The position numbers were made by a program, and so were the translations under genes. DNA of 64,000 bases. Origin: Populus alba (lineage: Eukaryota; Streptophyta; Magnoliopsida; Malpighiales; Salicaceae). The notes under the pieces are model-generated. The model was not told the DNA's origin and made no database searches. It saw nothing but the letters and a program-made list of their open reading frames with translations. Below are positions 1 through 12,395 of the stretch, in pieces. Each line of letters begins with the position of its first letter. Position 1 is the first letter of the stretch. The stretch lies in NCBI RefSeq assembly GCF_005239225.2, contig NC_133299.1:5708967-5772966 (forward strand), written 5' to 3'.

Positions 1-554
1 TAAAAGGAAAACCCATACTTTCCAGGGTGCTCCTTTTATTTTGGACTTAAGGTTCATGGCAAGGTAATTTATATGACGTGGACCATAGTATACTTATAGT
101 AAATTAAAAATTAATCGATGGGATGGTTGGATAGGACCCCATATATTCTTGCATGATTATTAAATGGGCTTCCTCCCTCCTTTAATTTTAAACTCAAAGA
201 ATAAATATGGTGATTAATTAAGTAGCGTTCACTTTTCTTGAATTTCTCATCTTAAAACTCTAAAATCAGTGTTTGTAAAAATTTATTTCTCTGATGTGTT
301 AAATTGATATAAAGGGTGTAGCTTGAAATTGTTTGGGAAAAAAAACAAGAGCGAGCTAATTTAAAAATATCTTTTACTGTAAGAAAATATATATTTTTGT
401 ATTAAGTACCCATAATCAAATAATTAGCGCAGTAATCTTTAAAAAGTAGAAGAAAGTGTAACGCGGAACATGAAAGAAAACTGAAAGTACAGTAGATACG
501 ATGATGTCGAGCACAAAAGAAGCATGGGCAGAACAATTTTAATTTAATATATTT
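1..554. other. Intergenic AT-rich DNA, nothing recognised
   Basis: No open frame, repeat boundary or RNA gene could be supported here. The sequence is AT-rich with scattered stops in all frames. Confidence 0.5.
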
Positions 555-1010
555 ACTTATTTATTTTTATGTTTTAAAAATATTTAAAAAAATATTTTTT
601 AAAATTAATATTTTTAATATTTTAATGTGCTGGTTATCAAATAATCATCTCAACCTAATAGCTTAATTTTTAGATGAGGTGCAAAATATGATTTTATATT
701 ATTCTCTAATACATTCCATCAAGGAAAAATTCTTTGAGCTTGAAACTTACGCAAGCCCAAATTACCTTGTGTTTGATTTTTTATCAAATAAATAGGGATA
801 ATAAGATTCGAACTCGTGACCGCTTGGTCATAAAGCTTTGATACCATATCTAATAACCATCTTAACCCAATAGCTTAAGCTTTTTAGACGAGGTCTAAAA
901 TATGATTTATATTATTTTCTAGCATTGATGTCAAAAATAATTTTTAAAAATAAAAAAAATTTATTGTTTTAATATATTTACAAGCGAAAAACATTTAAAA
1001 AGTAATCGTT
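555..1010 (+). repeat. AT-rich dispersed repeat, split by a TRIM insertion
   Basis: The left half (to about 630) and right half (from about 925) join into one copy of the AT-rich family found throughout this window. The family core reads roughly TTTTGATGTGCTGATGTC followed by AAAAATAATTTTT, then AT-rich sequence, and ends near a CCAAACAC-like tail. Here the core is interrupted after GTGC and resumes at TGATGTC. The same core occurs in the two Tourist-like MITEs at 40.4 and 41.2 kb, so the family is probably a decayed relative of them. Copy boundaries are approximate. Confidence 0.6.
631..924 (-). mobile_element. TRIM-like retroelement, copy 1
   Basis: Two direct repeats of about 80 bp (631-712 and 847-924) flank a core of about 134 bp. 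On the minus strand each repeat resembles TGTTAGAGAATAATATAAAT and runs to a GAGATGGTTATT-type end, with TG/CA-like termini. Right after the upstream repeat the minus strand reads TGGTATCAAAGC (835-846), 11 of 12 matches to the usual initiator-Met-tRNA primer-binding site TGGTATCAGAGC. A tRNA T-arm-like GAGTTCGAATC follows. There is no coding capacity. A tRNA-derived SINE with repeated flanks is the alternative, but paired terminal repeats plus a primer site fit a TRIM better. Confidence 0.65.
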
Positions 1011-1108
1011 TTCATACTTCTAAATATCTTCTAAATAAAAACTAGTATGTTTTTATTTTAAAAATAAATATTAAAAAAATATAATTTTTGATGTGATTTA
1101 TAAACAGT

Positions 1109-1135
1109 TATATATATATATATATATATATATAT
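1109..1135. repeat. (TA)n microsatellite
   Basis: About 13 uninterrupted TA units. Confidence 0.9.
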
Positions 1136-2415
1136 GAATTGCAAAATATACATAGAAGAATTCAAACAAACAATATCTTTTCCATCTAATTCATTTTTAT
1201 CACTTGTTTATCGTCGGTGGAGCTAGTAGCTCTTGCAACTTCGAAGGCTATGTGTCACCATATCGTTATATAATAATAACAACAATCCTTGTCACATACA
1301 AGAGGTATGCCGATTAATTCTTCTTAACTAATTATCCTTCTCAATCATCTAAGTGTCCATTTCAATATGCATTAAAAAACACTAATATATAAATCAATTG
1401 ACGATAAAATAAGAGTTTATATTAAGAAATATTTATATAGCTAGCTTTTCCATCTCTATCAAAGACCTAACGTCCAGCTTTATCAATGATCCACAGAGGG
1501 AAACATACATAGCATCAATTAGGTGGCTCTCGTCATGTTCTTGTTTTTTTTTGTAGTCGGCATATCATACACGTTCCAAAATGTCTTGGTTCTACTTAAT
1601 CCAATAGGAAACATTTCATTCTAAGCGTAATTAATGCGACCTATCATTTAGGGAGTTTGGGTCGTTGACGTTACATCACTATCAAAAATTTTAAATTTAT
1701 TAAACAAATTTAAAGAAATTTTCAGCAAGTATTTATATTTTCAGTCTATTAATAAAATATTTACTGATTTTAAGAAATTCTTGTCGGTGATTTATGATAT
1801 ATCTATAACAAGCATATAAAAATAAAAATCATTCGTTTTATTCTGTTAGTATTTTTATTGGTGGATATAACACATCACCAACATGAAAGGTTAGAATTTG
1901 TTGATGCTTGGAACTTCTTTCATGGATTCCCAATTTGGATAGCACTCCATAATTTGGGCACATCGGATTTTGTCTGATTTCTCCATGAGCTCTCGATTTG
2001 TTCAAGCCTCTTCATTTAACAGAGAGAAAGAAAAAAATGGATGGAGGGGGTCGAGGGACTAATCTTATTCTTATTGAGAAACTACAACGATTTGTAGCAC
2101 AAATTGGTTCGATGTGCGATAACTCCTCTAGTACAGGGACTAAAAATGTCAAAAGAACCAAAATAAAATTAGCTTTATGGTAAAATAAAAATAAAAATCC
2201 AAAGTGATGCCCCAATGCAAAAACCAAGTTCAGTGTTTCCAGCTCAAGCAATCAATGCGTTGTCTTTCTTGTGTTAATACGCAGAGCAATCGAAATATTG
2301 GAACAGGGAAGCCATCGTTTTTTTTTTTATATATATATATATTATATATTATTCTTTTTTTGTTAGATATTTATGTGGTGTGGTTGGTACTCAACTTGTA
2401 TCTTTTTATCTTTTT
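1136..2415. other. Intergenic, no gene supported
   Basis: Short open frames near 1998-2251 overlap on both strands. They have no recognisable domain, no splice context and no family resemblance, so they are not called. The stretch 1677-1870 has weak CACTA-subterminal-like motifs but no definable ends. Confidence 0.4.
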
Positions 2416-2600
2416 GTGTTTTAAAAATATTTTTAAAAAATATTTATTTATTTTATTTTAAATTAATATTTATTTTATTTTTTAGATCATTTTGATACGT
2501 TAATTTTAAAAAAATAAAAAATATATTATTTTAATATATTTTTAAAATAAAAAACACTTTAAAAAATAATTGCAATAATAAAGTTTGTTATCCCAAATAT
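2416..2600 (+). repeat. AT-rich dispersed repeat copy
   Basis: Carries the family's central ATCATTTTGATACGTTAATTT-type core and the downstream AAACACTTTAAAAAA tail, ending at a TATCCCAAATA remnant. Confidence 0.5.
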
Positions 2601-2639
2601 AAATAGATCAAGGGTCGCTCCGTCTTTGCGGTTAAAGTG

Positions 2640-2805
2640 TAGTTTAGTAATTTTTTTAAAAAAATATTTGTTTTAAAATAATTTTTTTTAATTATTTTAA
2701 TATGCTAATGTTAAAAATAAATTTTATAAAATAAAAAGATATAATTTTAATATATTTTAAAACATAAATATTTTGAAAACACAATTACTATTATACTTTA
2801 AAGAG
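2640..2805 (+). repeat. AT-rich dispersed repeat copy
   Basis: Core is TTTTAATATGCTAATGTTAAA, then AT-rich sequence and an AAAACACAATTACTA tail. It lies close behind the previous copy, in the same orientation. Confidence 0.45.
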
Positions 2806-3551
2806 ATTATACTTCCAAATAAATGATAACAACCGAGGAAAAATAGCTACTGTGCTGATTAATTAGCTTGGCATGCATCATAGAGAAGATTTTGTTCCAA
2901 GGTGCCATTGGAGTAGCCATTCCCTTGCAATGCCTGGTGTTAAAGAAAATCTTGTAATGTTTTAATGTGAAATTAAGAATTTTGGATTTGAAAAAAATAT
3001 ATGAATCAAGGATTTTTCGTGATTTATTTTTTATTCATTTATAATTTATTTTAAACATGTTAATATTTTATAATATTTGACAAAACCTTAAAGTGAGTAA
3101 ATAAGGATTTAATTAATTAAAAAAGAAAGAGTAAAAATAAAAAGATAAGTTGTTTTTAATAAATATATTTGTATTGATCGTTTTAATTATTTTCATATTT
3201 ATAAAGATAATTGAGTTATATTGAATTAATTTCTATACAGCTAAAAAAATTAATTAAAATTTATGTTAGCGTAAATTTGAATATTGTTTTTAATTAAAAA
3301 AAATTAATTTCACATACAGCATAGCCGCTCGCTCATAAATAATATAGCTGGAAGGTTGAGTCAATTATACAGTAAGTTAATATGGTTGGGCCTATCTTCT
3401 ATATTGTAATGTTGGGCCTACTTATTACAACCAGCACACTCAAAGTTAGTGTTCCTGTGAAAGAAAGAGAGAGGAACAGTTGAAGAAAGAGATAAAGCCT
3501 TCTTCATGATTTCAAGAACCAAGCGTGGAATTCAAGATGTTAGGTATTCTC
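2806..3551. other. Intergenic, nothing recognised
   Basis: AT-rich DNA without an open frame or clear repeat. A short less AT-rich patch at 3430-3540 with AAGAAAGAGAGAG could be untranslated sequence, but nothing supports a gene. Confidence 0.35.
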
Positions 3552-3753
3552 CTGTGTTTTAAAAATATTTTAAAAAAATTTAAAAATTTTAATTTTTTTA
3601 ATTAATTTTTAATTAATATATTTTTAATGTTTTTAAATCATTTTAATGTGTTGATATCAAAACTAATTTTTTTAAAAATAAAAAAATATCATTAATATAT
3701 ATTTTAACATAATAAATTATTTAAAATAATTATATCTACACTATCAAACAAAC
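3552..3753 (+). repeat. AT-rich dispersed repeat copy
   Basis: One of the more complete copies: GTGTTTTAAAAATATTTTAA start, core ATCATTTTAATGTGTTGAT, and an ACACTATCAAACAAAC end. Confidence 0.55.
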
Positions 3754-3936
3754 TATTAATATTATTAATATGTACGAAGGTATTTTCAACAACACGTTAA
3801 TGAAGATTTATCACAGTTCATAAGTTCAGCAAAGGTTTTTTCTATTCACCTCTGTCTCGTGACAAACGAATGGCTTGGATCAGTTCTTCACAGCGTCCTT
3901 TATTGTACGAATGTTTGAGATTATAGTAGTTAAATT

Positions 3937-4235
3937 TTTCTTGAAAAATTATTATTTTTTATTTTTTAAAATTTAATTTTAACATTAATATATCAAAATA
4001 ATAATAAAAATATAAAAAATTAATTTAATAAAAAAAATAAAAAATTTTAAAAAAACTCCATCTCGTAACTTCTCTACTATATTTTTCATATATTTAAAAA
4101 ATATAGTAATAAAATATTTTTTACTTAAAAAATATATTAATATATATATATTATATATATATATATATATATTTAAATATTATTTTTAATATCAACAAAT
4201 TAAAATAAACTAAAAATATATAAAAACATAAATTT
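3937..4235 (-). repeat. Degraded AT-rich repeat copies with (AT)n
   Basis: Two overlapping reverse-oriented fragments of the dispersed family, recognisable by reverse-core motifs such as TTAACATTAATATATCAAAA, with an (AT)n run at 4139-4171. Confidence 0.4.
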
Positions 4236-5236
4236 TAAATAAATAAAATTTATACAATTTCTTTCGGGTTGCATCCTGGAACTACGTTTTGTCCATTTAT
4301 TCTTATATTTTTTGTCAGTATTATCTAACCTATTCTTCCAGCAGATAATTCATAAAAATGGATAAAAATACCTTCACATAACAAACTCAAATCTAATCTT
4401 ATTATTAACAATAATAATAATAATAATAATTTTGAAAAAGAAAAAAAGGGAAGAGTACTCGGTGCTAAAACTTGTCTTTTCAACTCCTTTTTCTTTATAA
4501 ATTACACTGGACTAGACCCCACATGAGAGTATTTTAGTCGGTTTGCTAGATTAGAAAACGGTCCTATATCCCAAAACACATTAAAAACATTAGATTTATA
4601 AGAACAAATTGAAAGCAAGATCTAAAATTTAAAAACAAATCGAACCTAGCTTTAAACTGTCACCATCTATGACATTCATGTAATCACTGGAGCACCATTT
4701 TTCACGAGGACACCCTTTTGATTCACCATCACCATCAATGTTTTTGGATGGGCAAGCATGCTCCAGGATTCATCATTATCCACTTCAAATATATTTGGAA
4801 TCGCATGTTCAATATAGAATCAAAGAATGCACAGGGACATATTACAGCAAAATTACTTCATAAAAATTGTGAAAATGGTTTTCAGGTAATAGAAACAGTC
4901 GCCTGCAAGTTCTGATCATTTCTCTTGCTGAGGATAGAAGGTCAAAGCGTTTCTTACCCCCAAACAGAATCAAAAGTAAGGACCCAATGTGCTAATTTGG
5001 ATTCTGGACACCCTGCCCAAATTTAAAGCCGCCTACGAGTCCAGAAACAAAGAAGAGAGAACAAGAACCTTGTTGGACATGACAAAAATTCCGAACAAAA
5101 ATAAGCACACAGTCAGTGGTGGACCTGGGATCATGAATAACTGAAAGGGTAAAATATGAAAGTATTTTTGGTCACTATGCATTGATAAATTTTTATTTTG
5201 ACGTTCTAGAGTTACAAGTGGATACCAGGTTGACAT
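4236..5236. other. Downstream flank and 3' untranslated region of the Mic1 gene
   Basis: The minus-strand gene ends at 5237. The less AT-rich stretch of about 4650-5236 is its probable 3' untranslated region; no poly(A) site was fixed. A (TAA)n run lies at about 4409-4430. Open frames here on either strand lack recognisable features. Confidence 0.4.
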
Positions 5237-8200
5237 TCAAACAGCTACATCTGAGTTCATCTCCTTGAGAATCCGACAGTATCCATGGCAGTCGGTAGTG
5301 TTTTTAAATCCTGGAGTAAAATCTGAAAAGAATCTCAGCACTGCAGCAAGGAGTTGAGAATCATTGGAAGACACAGCTGCTTCAAGAAACAATGATGGCC
5401 GGACAGTCACAACCTGGACAATGAATGGACTGTTTTGTCAGGAACGATTGAAATCCTTTCCATCTAATATTTGAGCTTTAAGATAAAATTGCTTAACAAT
5501 AGCAGCTAAAGACATTTTCTCTTTGCTCAATTAAATACACAGCAGGTTTTATTCAGCATAACACAACATCTCCCTCCATGCTTCAACTGGAAACTTAAAA
5601 AAAGAAAAAAGAAAAAAGAAGCAAAAGGAAATAAAGAATACAAAAAACTCTCACAATAATTGATTCTCTGATCAATAAATGCACGCATGAAGTAAACGCA
5701 AAGTAATAGCATGATCATGAATGCAACAATAGCTGCTGCATCCATACCAAAGTTTCAAAAAACAACTCATTTAGCGAAGCACATTCACATCTATACCTGA
5801 AGTTGGAAGTCTAGAATTACCTTGTGCTTCCTAGCATAACGCAAGGCTTCAAGATAATACCCATCTTGAACTAGTAGCAACACGTAGTCATGATGCAAAG
5901 AGAGCTGTCTCAGCATGTCTAGACCCAGCTTCCTAATCTGGGAATTTTGACGACCTAATTCTAGGAGCTGCATTGCAACTTCTTTTGAGGGTTCAAGAAT
6001 CTGTAATGAAACAGTTGCACTTGTTAAAAAAGGGTTTAAACATAAAATAGAGAGCTTTCATGACTATTCAAGAGATTTCAATACTTCATAAGCACAGTTT
6101 TAGATGATGTTTCAAAACCTTGTTTATGATGAACAATGAGAGTTCTGCATATCGCTCATTGCGTGCTAGAAGTTGTATTGTCAGCACATAGATGTTTGGT
6201 TGAACTTTAATCTTTTCTGAACTTGCACTGCAACATTGGAAACAAGTCTGTCATTAGGTGCGCGCCTAATATACATAAGCAGATATCAAAACGAGAAAAA
6301 GAAAAAGAAAAACAAAACTACATCAATCTTTCCCAAATACCTTTTCATTTCAGTTCATCTTTCTAGTCACTCGCCTGGCTCAAGTTACATGATAGGTACA
6401 TGAACCATCAAGTAAACACTTTCAAAAACCCAAGTTCCCCAGTCCATTGGATGAAAGAAAATCACCAAGTTCACTATTTTCTGAACTAGTCCAATTGAGA
6501 GATAATTACCCAGTCAACAATTGTTTCTGCATTCTATAATATAACAACAAACCAGCCTGCATTATTGTTGAATTTTATTATGCATTTCACATAATTCTTT
6601 TTATATATATTAACAGGAGCTCAAACATACTAGACAAGGCACATTATCTTTCTTTCATGCTGTACCTGACAGGCTGGCTAACACAACTGCAAAACCAGAA
6701 TGGCTTAAAGTCACCCAGTTCCACATTATGAAGTAGCTTTGCATAAACATACACGCAGTGGTTGATAAGAATATTATATCACTTTGCACATATGCAAGAC
6801 CCATTTTAATTACATTAGAAACATTGCAGAGCTGTGAGTCAAATATAAAGAATGACATACCTACGAAGAAACTCGACAATGATGGCAACCAAGTAAGATG
6901 GGTCCCCCACTATCTCTTCCTCAACTGGAGCAAACAGTAAGCTATACATCTCATCAGTTGAAATTGCTGGAGACATAAGTTGAGACTCCTGCCTTTCAGA
7001 AACACTAGCATTTAATGGACTGTTGCTTGGTCCAAGATTCTGAGATTGTAAAGATGACGGGTGAACTTCAGAGCTAGAACTCTCAGCACCACCTGATAAT
7101 TTCTCCTTGTTCACTTTCGGGTTTGCTTTTAATGAGTTGAATTGGGTATTGTCCTCAGAGTCCGAAGTTGAGGAGTTTCCAGATCTATTCAGAGATTCAT
7201 TGTCAACTATGGCACTAGATTGGTGTTTGGTGGATGTTCCATGTGCATCAACTTCTCCTGTAGATGCACTGGCACCAGATTGCGGGATACCAATTTGTGT
7301 CCCAGCAGAATGTGAGGTTTTCTCTGTTTTTATTCCCTTGAGATAACTGCCTGTCTTGAGTGACAGGGAGTAAGACACAAGCAGTATATCTATCGCCTTG
7401 GCAACCGTGGACACTGGTCTCCTTTCAAGAATAACATTGCGTGTTATTGCCAAGCACAGCTGCTTGGCCTGAAACACAACAATTAGCCCCAGCGAATCAA
7501 TAAGAGATCATATTTAAGAAAGGCTATTGAATGAATGCAATAAAGCATAAAAAATAAATCCAATTTGTTGTAACTTCTCCTTTAGCTGATTCTCATATAT
7601 TTTATTCTTGTCAAAATGACCAGTGGTGGATCCTCCTAGAGACAGGAGGGCAGCAGCCTCCCCTAGGATTTTCATTTACTTCAACAGTTTGGTTACAAAC
7701 ATTCAAGTCACTGTATTTTTCAAATTATTCAATCCAGTCCCTGCATCTCCAAATTTATTTGCAATTGATCCCTTGGTTTCAATTTTACTTTTTCCTTAAA
7801 AAGAGTGTTTTCAAAATATTGTTTCCTTTCTCACACACAAGAATAGTGTTTATACAAGATGTTCTCTATATTAGATCATCAAAATTAATACAAAAATTTT
7901 AAAATTTAAACTGTTGTTTTTTTGAGTTTTGACAAAATTTGTTGTCTAAGATTGACATGGGTAAAATTGACTGCCAATACAAACTACGAGCTTGTACTTT
8001 AGCCATTCTCTTGCATCCCTAAAATTTTATTGAAGATCCACCATTGAAAATGACTAATTTAGGTTTTGGGTAATTGATTTCATTTCCTTATAAATGTCCC
8101 TTACAACAATGAACGAGCATATCAAAATGTAAGAAAGGCATCCACCTTACTAGCTTCCAACTTCCGTCGTTGCAAGAACTCAAGCATTGATGGAGCTTCA

Positions 8201-11041
8201 GAGCTGCTTGCAGAAATTGCCTGCAACCAAAAGAATCTAATTACAAGATATCATTTATGCGGGGAAATAAAAAGCACTACAGAACAGGTTAAACTTGCCT
8301 CCAAGTCTAAATGGATCTTCCATAAAAGCTTATTAGAAACATCACATATAAGGTCAGGAACAAGAAATGTCCAATCATCTCCGTAAATAATTGCTTCAGA
8401 ATCACTTATGTTGGCCTCTGGAATTTCAATATCTTTTGCAGTAGATCGAGAGGAAGAAGTATTAGACCTGGGGAAACCCCTAAACAGTAGGGGAAGTGGA
8501 GCAGAAATGGGTGATCGAGAATCCGCAAATATGTCATAGAGTATTACAACCTTAGCACCCACTTGATGGATAAGAAGTACATTATCAACCACACTAACAG
8601 CAACTTTGTTTGAATATATTGGCAAGGAACCCTACAAAAAAGGCACATTACCATTTCAGATTTTAGCAACTGATTTGTGTCTTATTATGTAACAAGTCTA
8701 GTATTTAGATGACACGAAGAGGCACAAAATACTTAGAAAAATTGGGAGTTTCAACAAGTTGGTCATAACTATATGAATGCTATGATCCATGGAAAGGTAC
8801 TCATGCATTAATCAGGGACCAAAAATCAGGTACAGGAACACTCATTCATGCAACTAACAATTTACAGATAAGTATCAAGCTCAACTTTTCACCTATTAAA
8901 TAGAGTGCAACAAAGAATGTTCCTCAACTCTACAGTCACCTTCCAAAATTCTACCAGTTCTGTCCTTGAAAAAAAATTAGGAGAACCTGAGATTCTAATT
9001 GTTATTCACAAAAATTCTTCTCACTGTTATAACCAAATCCAAGCTTACCAGAGACAGAGAAGAAAATAAGAGAAAGGAATTACCTGCTGCACAACAGCAT
9101 CTCGATAAAATCTATAAGAATGAAGTAGCATTGCAACTCTGTCAATTTGCAAGCAGTATATCCTCCCATACCTGACAATGTTGAAAAGTTTTAACATCAA
9201 TATAAGCAAACAAATCATTCTTTTCTTGGTGAAAAATGTCAATGAACAAGTTATATGTATTAAGCTATTAGCAATAATAACCTACATGGTTGCAATATAG
9301 ACATCTTCATCTGCTAGGACAGGCTTGCTGTTAGCCTCAGATTTGGCCATTACCATCTCAAACTTTGGCAAGCGAACAATCCCAGCAGATGAAAGCTGAA
9401 CAATATAATAACAAACTTGTCAGATTTTCAGAAGAATCTTCAAGTAAAGAAAGTGATCATAACCATGAAGCAGCTTTAACTGATAGACATTTCAAAGTGT
9501 CAACATTGAATAAGCTCTTCTAATAAATGCCCTAAAGAATTGAACAAGTCAGCATCTTCTCGACATTCTTTTATAGAAACCATAGCCCATGAAATCAAGG
9601 TTTATGCTTGATTTTTTAATTTCCAGAAATGCTCTGTACACGGTGCATGGCCCGAAAAATTCAGCCAATAACTAATTACAATTGAAGCCAATGATAAAAA
9701 TTTGGCATACCTGGAATCCATTGAAGGTCTTGCATTGCATTCCTGAAGCAAGAAGAACCAGTCGACTCTCATGTGTATATACATACCAGCTCACATTCAA
9801 TTTCCTTGTCTCTACAACAGTAAGTGATTTTGATTCAGCATCACAGGCGAGAAAATCCAGCCCACTGCGATTAAAACTCCAATTTAGTGAAATCAAAAGG
9901 AAAGATCTTAATGGCATATAAAGACTGAACCAAGTCTGGACAAAATCGAATAGAAGTGAGTGCTACAAAAGAAGCTATTGCTAGAGAAACTTTCTATCTC
10001 TATCTCTATTTTTTTTTATTTTGTTTGAACCAATAGCCATGTGCAAACAGCTCTGTGCCATAAAATGCCCCTAACATTGCATAAACTCCAAATCACACTC
10101 AGGGTTCTCCTATATATATATATATATATATAAATGAGAAAGAGAGAGTTCTGCAATGAAGATCTCAATCTTTAGCATATTAGAAAACAGAATTTCCTCG
10201 TCTCAGTAGTAACAAACCCATCAAAGGTGTAGATAGCGAGGTATGGAATTTTCTGGTATTATGTTCAGCATGGCTAGATTTCAAATTTGAATCTCACAAA
10301 CAAAAATTATGGCTGGAAGTTCAAATAGAACAAAAAAAATACAAATCCATTTCCTTCTCACAATACCCAAGTTTCAACTGATTCCCTTTTTTTTCCCCCT
10401 CTCTGAGCAAGAATTGAAGGAAAATAAACACATTGAAGAGTTGACAAATTTAAGACGAGCAAAATATGTTTTTTTCTTTCATAACCAAATAAATAAGTCT
10501 TACCTGGTTTTTACGAGTACAAAATCGCACAGCGGACAATCTGTCCAAAAAAACCCCAGTATACTATCTGACTCTGGTTTACACTTGTGACAAAAGTTTT
10601 GTCCAGTTTCCCTATGAAAAAAATGTATCTCTAGACTGGATCTCTGGATTGCTATGATCTTTGCATCCAAAGAGTACCGTATAGATAGGATAGGCCCTTC
10701 ACTTATTGAATCAGAGGTAGGTGCAACATGAGGATCAAAGGGTACAGCTTTCCATGAAAAAACCTGAATTACCAAAAAAAAAAAATCAATTTCAAAACAA
10801 AGAATCCACAATCATTTAGAATATCATGTCAATGCAAATGAGCTTTGAATAGCTGATTTTAACATCTGATTACCTGATCAGATGTTGGAGAGATCAGTAG
10901 CTTATTTCCATCATCATAAAATAAACCCCTCGTTCCTGGCGCATTACATCGTAAAGGAGGGTGCTGAATATAAACATGCGACAACCCTCCAGACCCACTT
11001 GAACTAACACTAAGCTGCGAACTTGATGCTTTCGCAGACAT
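5237..11041 (-). CDS. RMC1: Mic1-domain protein, regulator of MON1-CCZ1 (RMC1/C18orf8 homologue)
   Basis: Eleven coding exons were assembled from splice sites and frame: 11041-10874, 10763-10504, 9864-9711, 9395-9286, 9171-9084, 8631-8299, 8220-8146, 7468-6861, 6227-6119, 6000-5821, 5413-5237. They total 2,262 nt, or 753 residues, with all phases consistent. The start is the ATG giving MSAKASSSQL. The N-terminal part (SHVYIQHPPLRC, then repeated beta-strand blocks to about residue 370) fits the family's propeller-like region. Residues of about 446-560 are Ser/Asn-rich and low in complexity. The conserved Mic1 region covers about 570-750 (NIYVLTVQLLARNERYAEL, DGYYLEALRYARKHK, AAVLRFFSDFTPGF, ending YCRILKEMNSDVAV). 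In animals RMC1 associates with MON1-CCZ1, the Rab7 exchange factor for late endosomes, vacuoles and autophagy; the plant role is inferred from that. The gene is not visibly broken. Seven of the eleven exons fall in ordinary GT-AG context on both sides; one donor is GC. Confidence 0.9.
7621..8046. mobile_element. Non-autonomous hAT element (MITE) inside an intron
   Basis: The element lies in intron 7469-8145 of the Mic1 gene. Its ends are inverted: CAGTGGTGGATC at the left and GATCCACCATTG at the right. It is flanked by a perfect 8-bp target duplication AAAATGAC (7613-7620 and 8047-8054). An 8-bp duplication and CAG-type ends are diagnostic of hAT transposons. At 426 bp with no open frame it is non-autonomous. 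The intact duplication suggests no rearrangement since insertion. Confidence 0.9.
8221..8298 (-). other. GC-AG intron of the Mic1 gene
   Basis: On the minus strand the exon ends ...TTGGAG and the intron begins GCAAGT. The acceptor is TTGGTTGCAG before GCAATTTCTGC. Using a nearby GT (GAGGCAA/GTTTAA) breaks the reading frame, whereas GC keeps phase 0 and joins LDLE to AISASSSE. AG/GCAAGT is the classic strong GC donor of plants. Confidence 0.8.
10108..10132. repeat. (AT)n microsatellite in intron
   Basis: A TATATA run inside the intron between coding exons two and three of the Mic1 gene. Confidence 0.85.
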
Positions 11042-11880
11042 CCCTGACCTAAACTCTTCACCTCTCAAATTCAAGCTACTAAGATTATGCTTGCACTAGT
11101 CAGTGTCTGCCCACAAGGTATCAAAGATATGAGACCCTCAAGCCTTCCCTCTAATCTGCCAAGCAAAAGGATATAAATTTGAGCAGATCCTAAAAAAAGA
11201 AGCAAAATAGCAAGAATGTTCACTTTCTTCAAAAACTCAAGCTTCATACTGTATTCTGCATGCAATTCTTTAGAGCAAGAAATTCTTTCAAACACATATC
11301 ACGCTCAATTTCTGGAACCTTTGCCGCAACACACCACCCGTATTCTTTTGCCTACAATACATATAATCAATATATATAATTATATATATAATATATATAT
11401 ATATTCAGCAATCAAACTAACACTTTACACTTCTTTCACATCTATCAAACATAAGACCAAAGAACACGTCTTTTCCACATTCCACATTTACAGGAACTAA
11501 AACAATGCTAAAAAATTGATGTACAGTGATTATATATATAAAAAATATCCATACTTGATTTCATAAACAAAACAAACCTGGGCAGCACAATTAACTAAGA
11601 CTCGTCTCAGCGTCGAAGTAGTATTCCTTTCTTTCATCTCCACAATACTGTAAATATGACATTTTAGCTCAAGAATTTGACCAGATGATTAACGATTCAT
11701 AAAACCCAAAACAAAATCCGAAGCAGGAGCGAATCCAATAAATCAAAAGGGCATTTCATAGAAAAAGAAAAGCAGAATCGACGAATCCGATTACCAAGAA
11801 TCAGAGAGAAAATGCGAGAAAGTAAGGGACAATACCTGGAGAGGTAGACATCGAAAGGTAAGTAAGAAAATGAAACGCGG
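11042..11880 (-). other. 5' untranslated region and leader intron of the Mic1 gene
   Basis: Upstream of the ATG the minus strand shows an acceptor (TTAGTAG or TAGTAGCTTG, near 11076-11080) and no in-frame ATG. A good donor TCTCCAG/GTATTG at 11835/11836 suggests a leader exon beginning around 11850-11880. A further donor-like GCCCAG/GTTTG at 11577/11578 could mark an alternative middle leader exon. (AT)n runs occur at 11370-11400. Exact leader structure needs transcript data. Confidence 0.5.
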
Positions 11881-12395
11881 TGGTTTGTTTTTTTATTTTT
11901 ATTTATTTATTTATGTTGACCAACATCGTTACAGACAGGCGGGTCGTATGGGCTGGGCACAGTCTTGGACTAACTGAACCGGGCTTCCGACTCGTGGTTT
12001 TAATTTTCTCTTTAGGGCTAGTAAATTTCATTATTGCATTTGAGATTTTTGGAAATTAAAGAATTGATATTATAATTTTGTTTTTGGGAACTAATAGTAG
12101 ATATGGTTAGCAAAACTAATAGTAGATGATTTTTTGTACCATGAATCAATATTCAATATAGTAAAATTAATTACAATGTTTTTGAGAATGATGAAAGAAA
12201 GATTAATGTGTAGTAAATTATATAAGTTGATGGAAAATATATTTAGAGGTTGAAAATGTATAATAAAATATGGGCATGAAAAAAAAAAAACATTATTTGA
12301 GGGCGTCTAAAAAAACAGGTTACTTTTGCTTTTAATAGTTAGTAGCAGAGAAGTAATTTCCGTACAAAAGAAATACAAGTTACTAGGGGTGTTTA
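11881..12395. other. Promoter side of the Mic1 gene, otherwise unmarked
   Basis: A short less AT-rich block (11930-12000) follows the T-rich stretch upstream of the leader. No TATA box could be chosen with confidence. Confidence 0.3.

Noticed and set aside
781..860. tRNA gene (GAGTTCGAATC on the minus strand)
   Set aside because: Only a T-arm-like motif is present, with no acceptor stem or D-arm; it belongs to the TRIM core.
1677..1890. Possible second CACTA element (CACTATCAAAAATTT start)
   Set aside because: No matching inverse end or 3-bp duplication, and the subterminal motifs are too weak.
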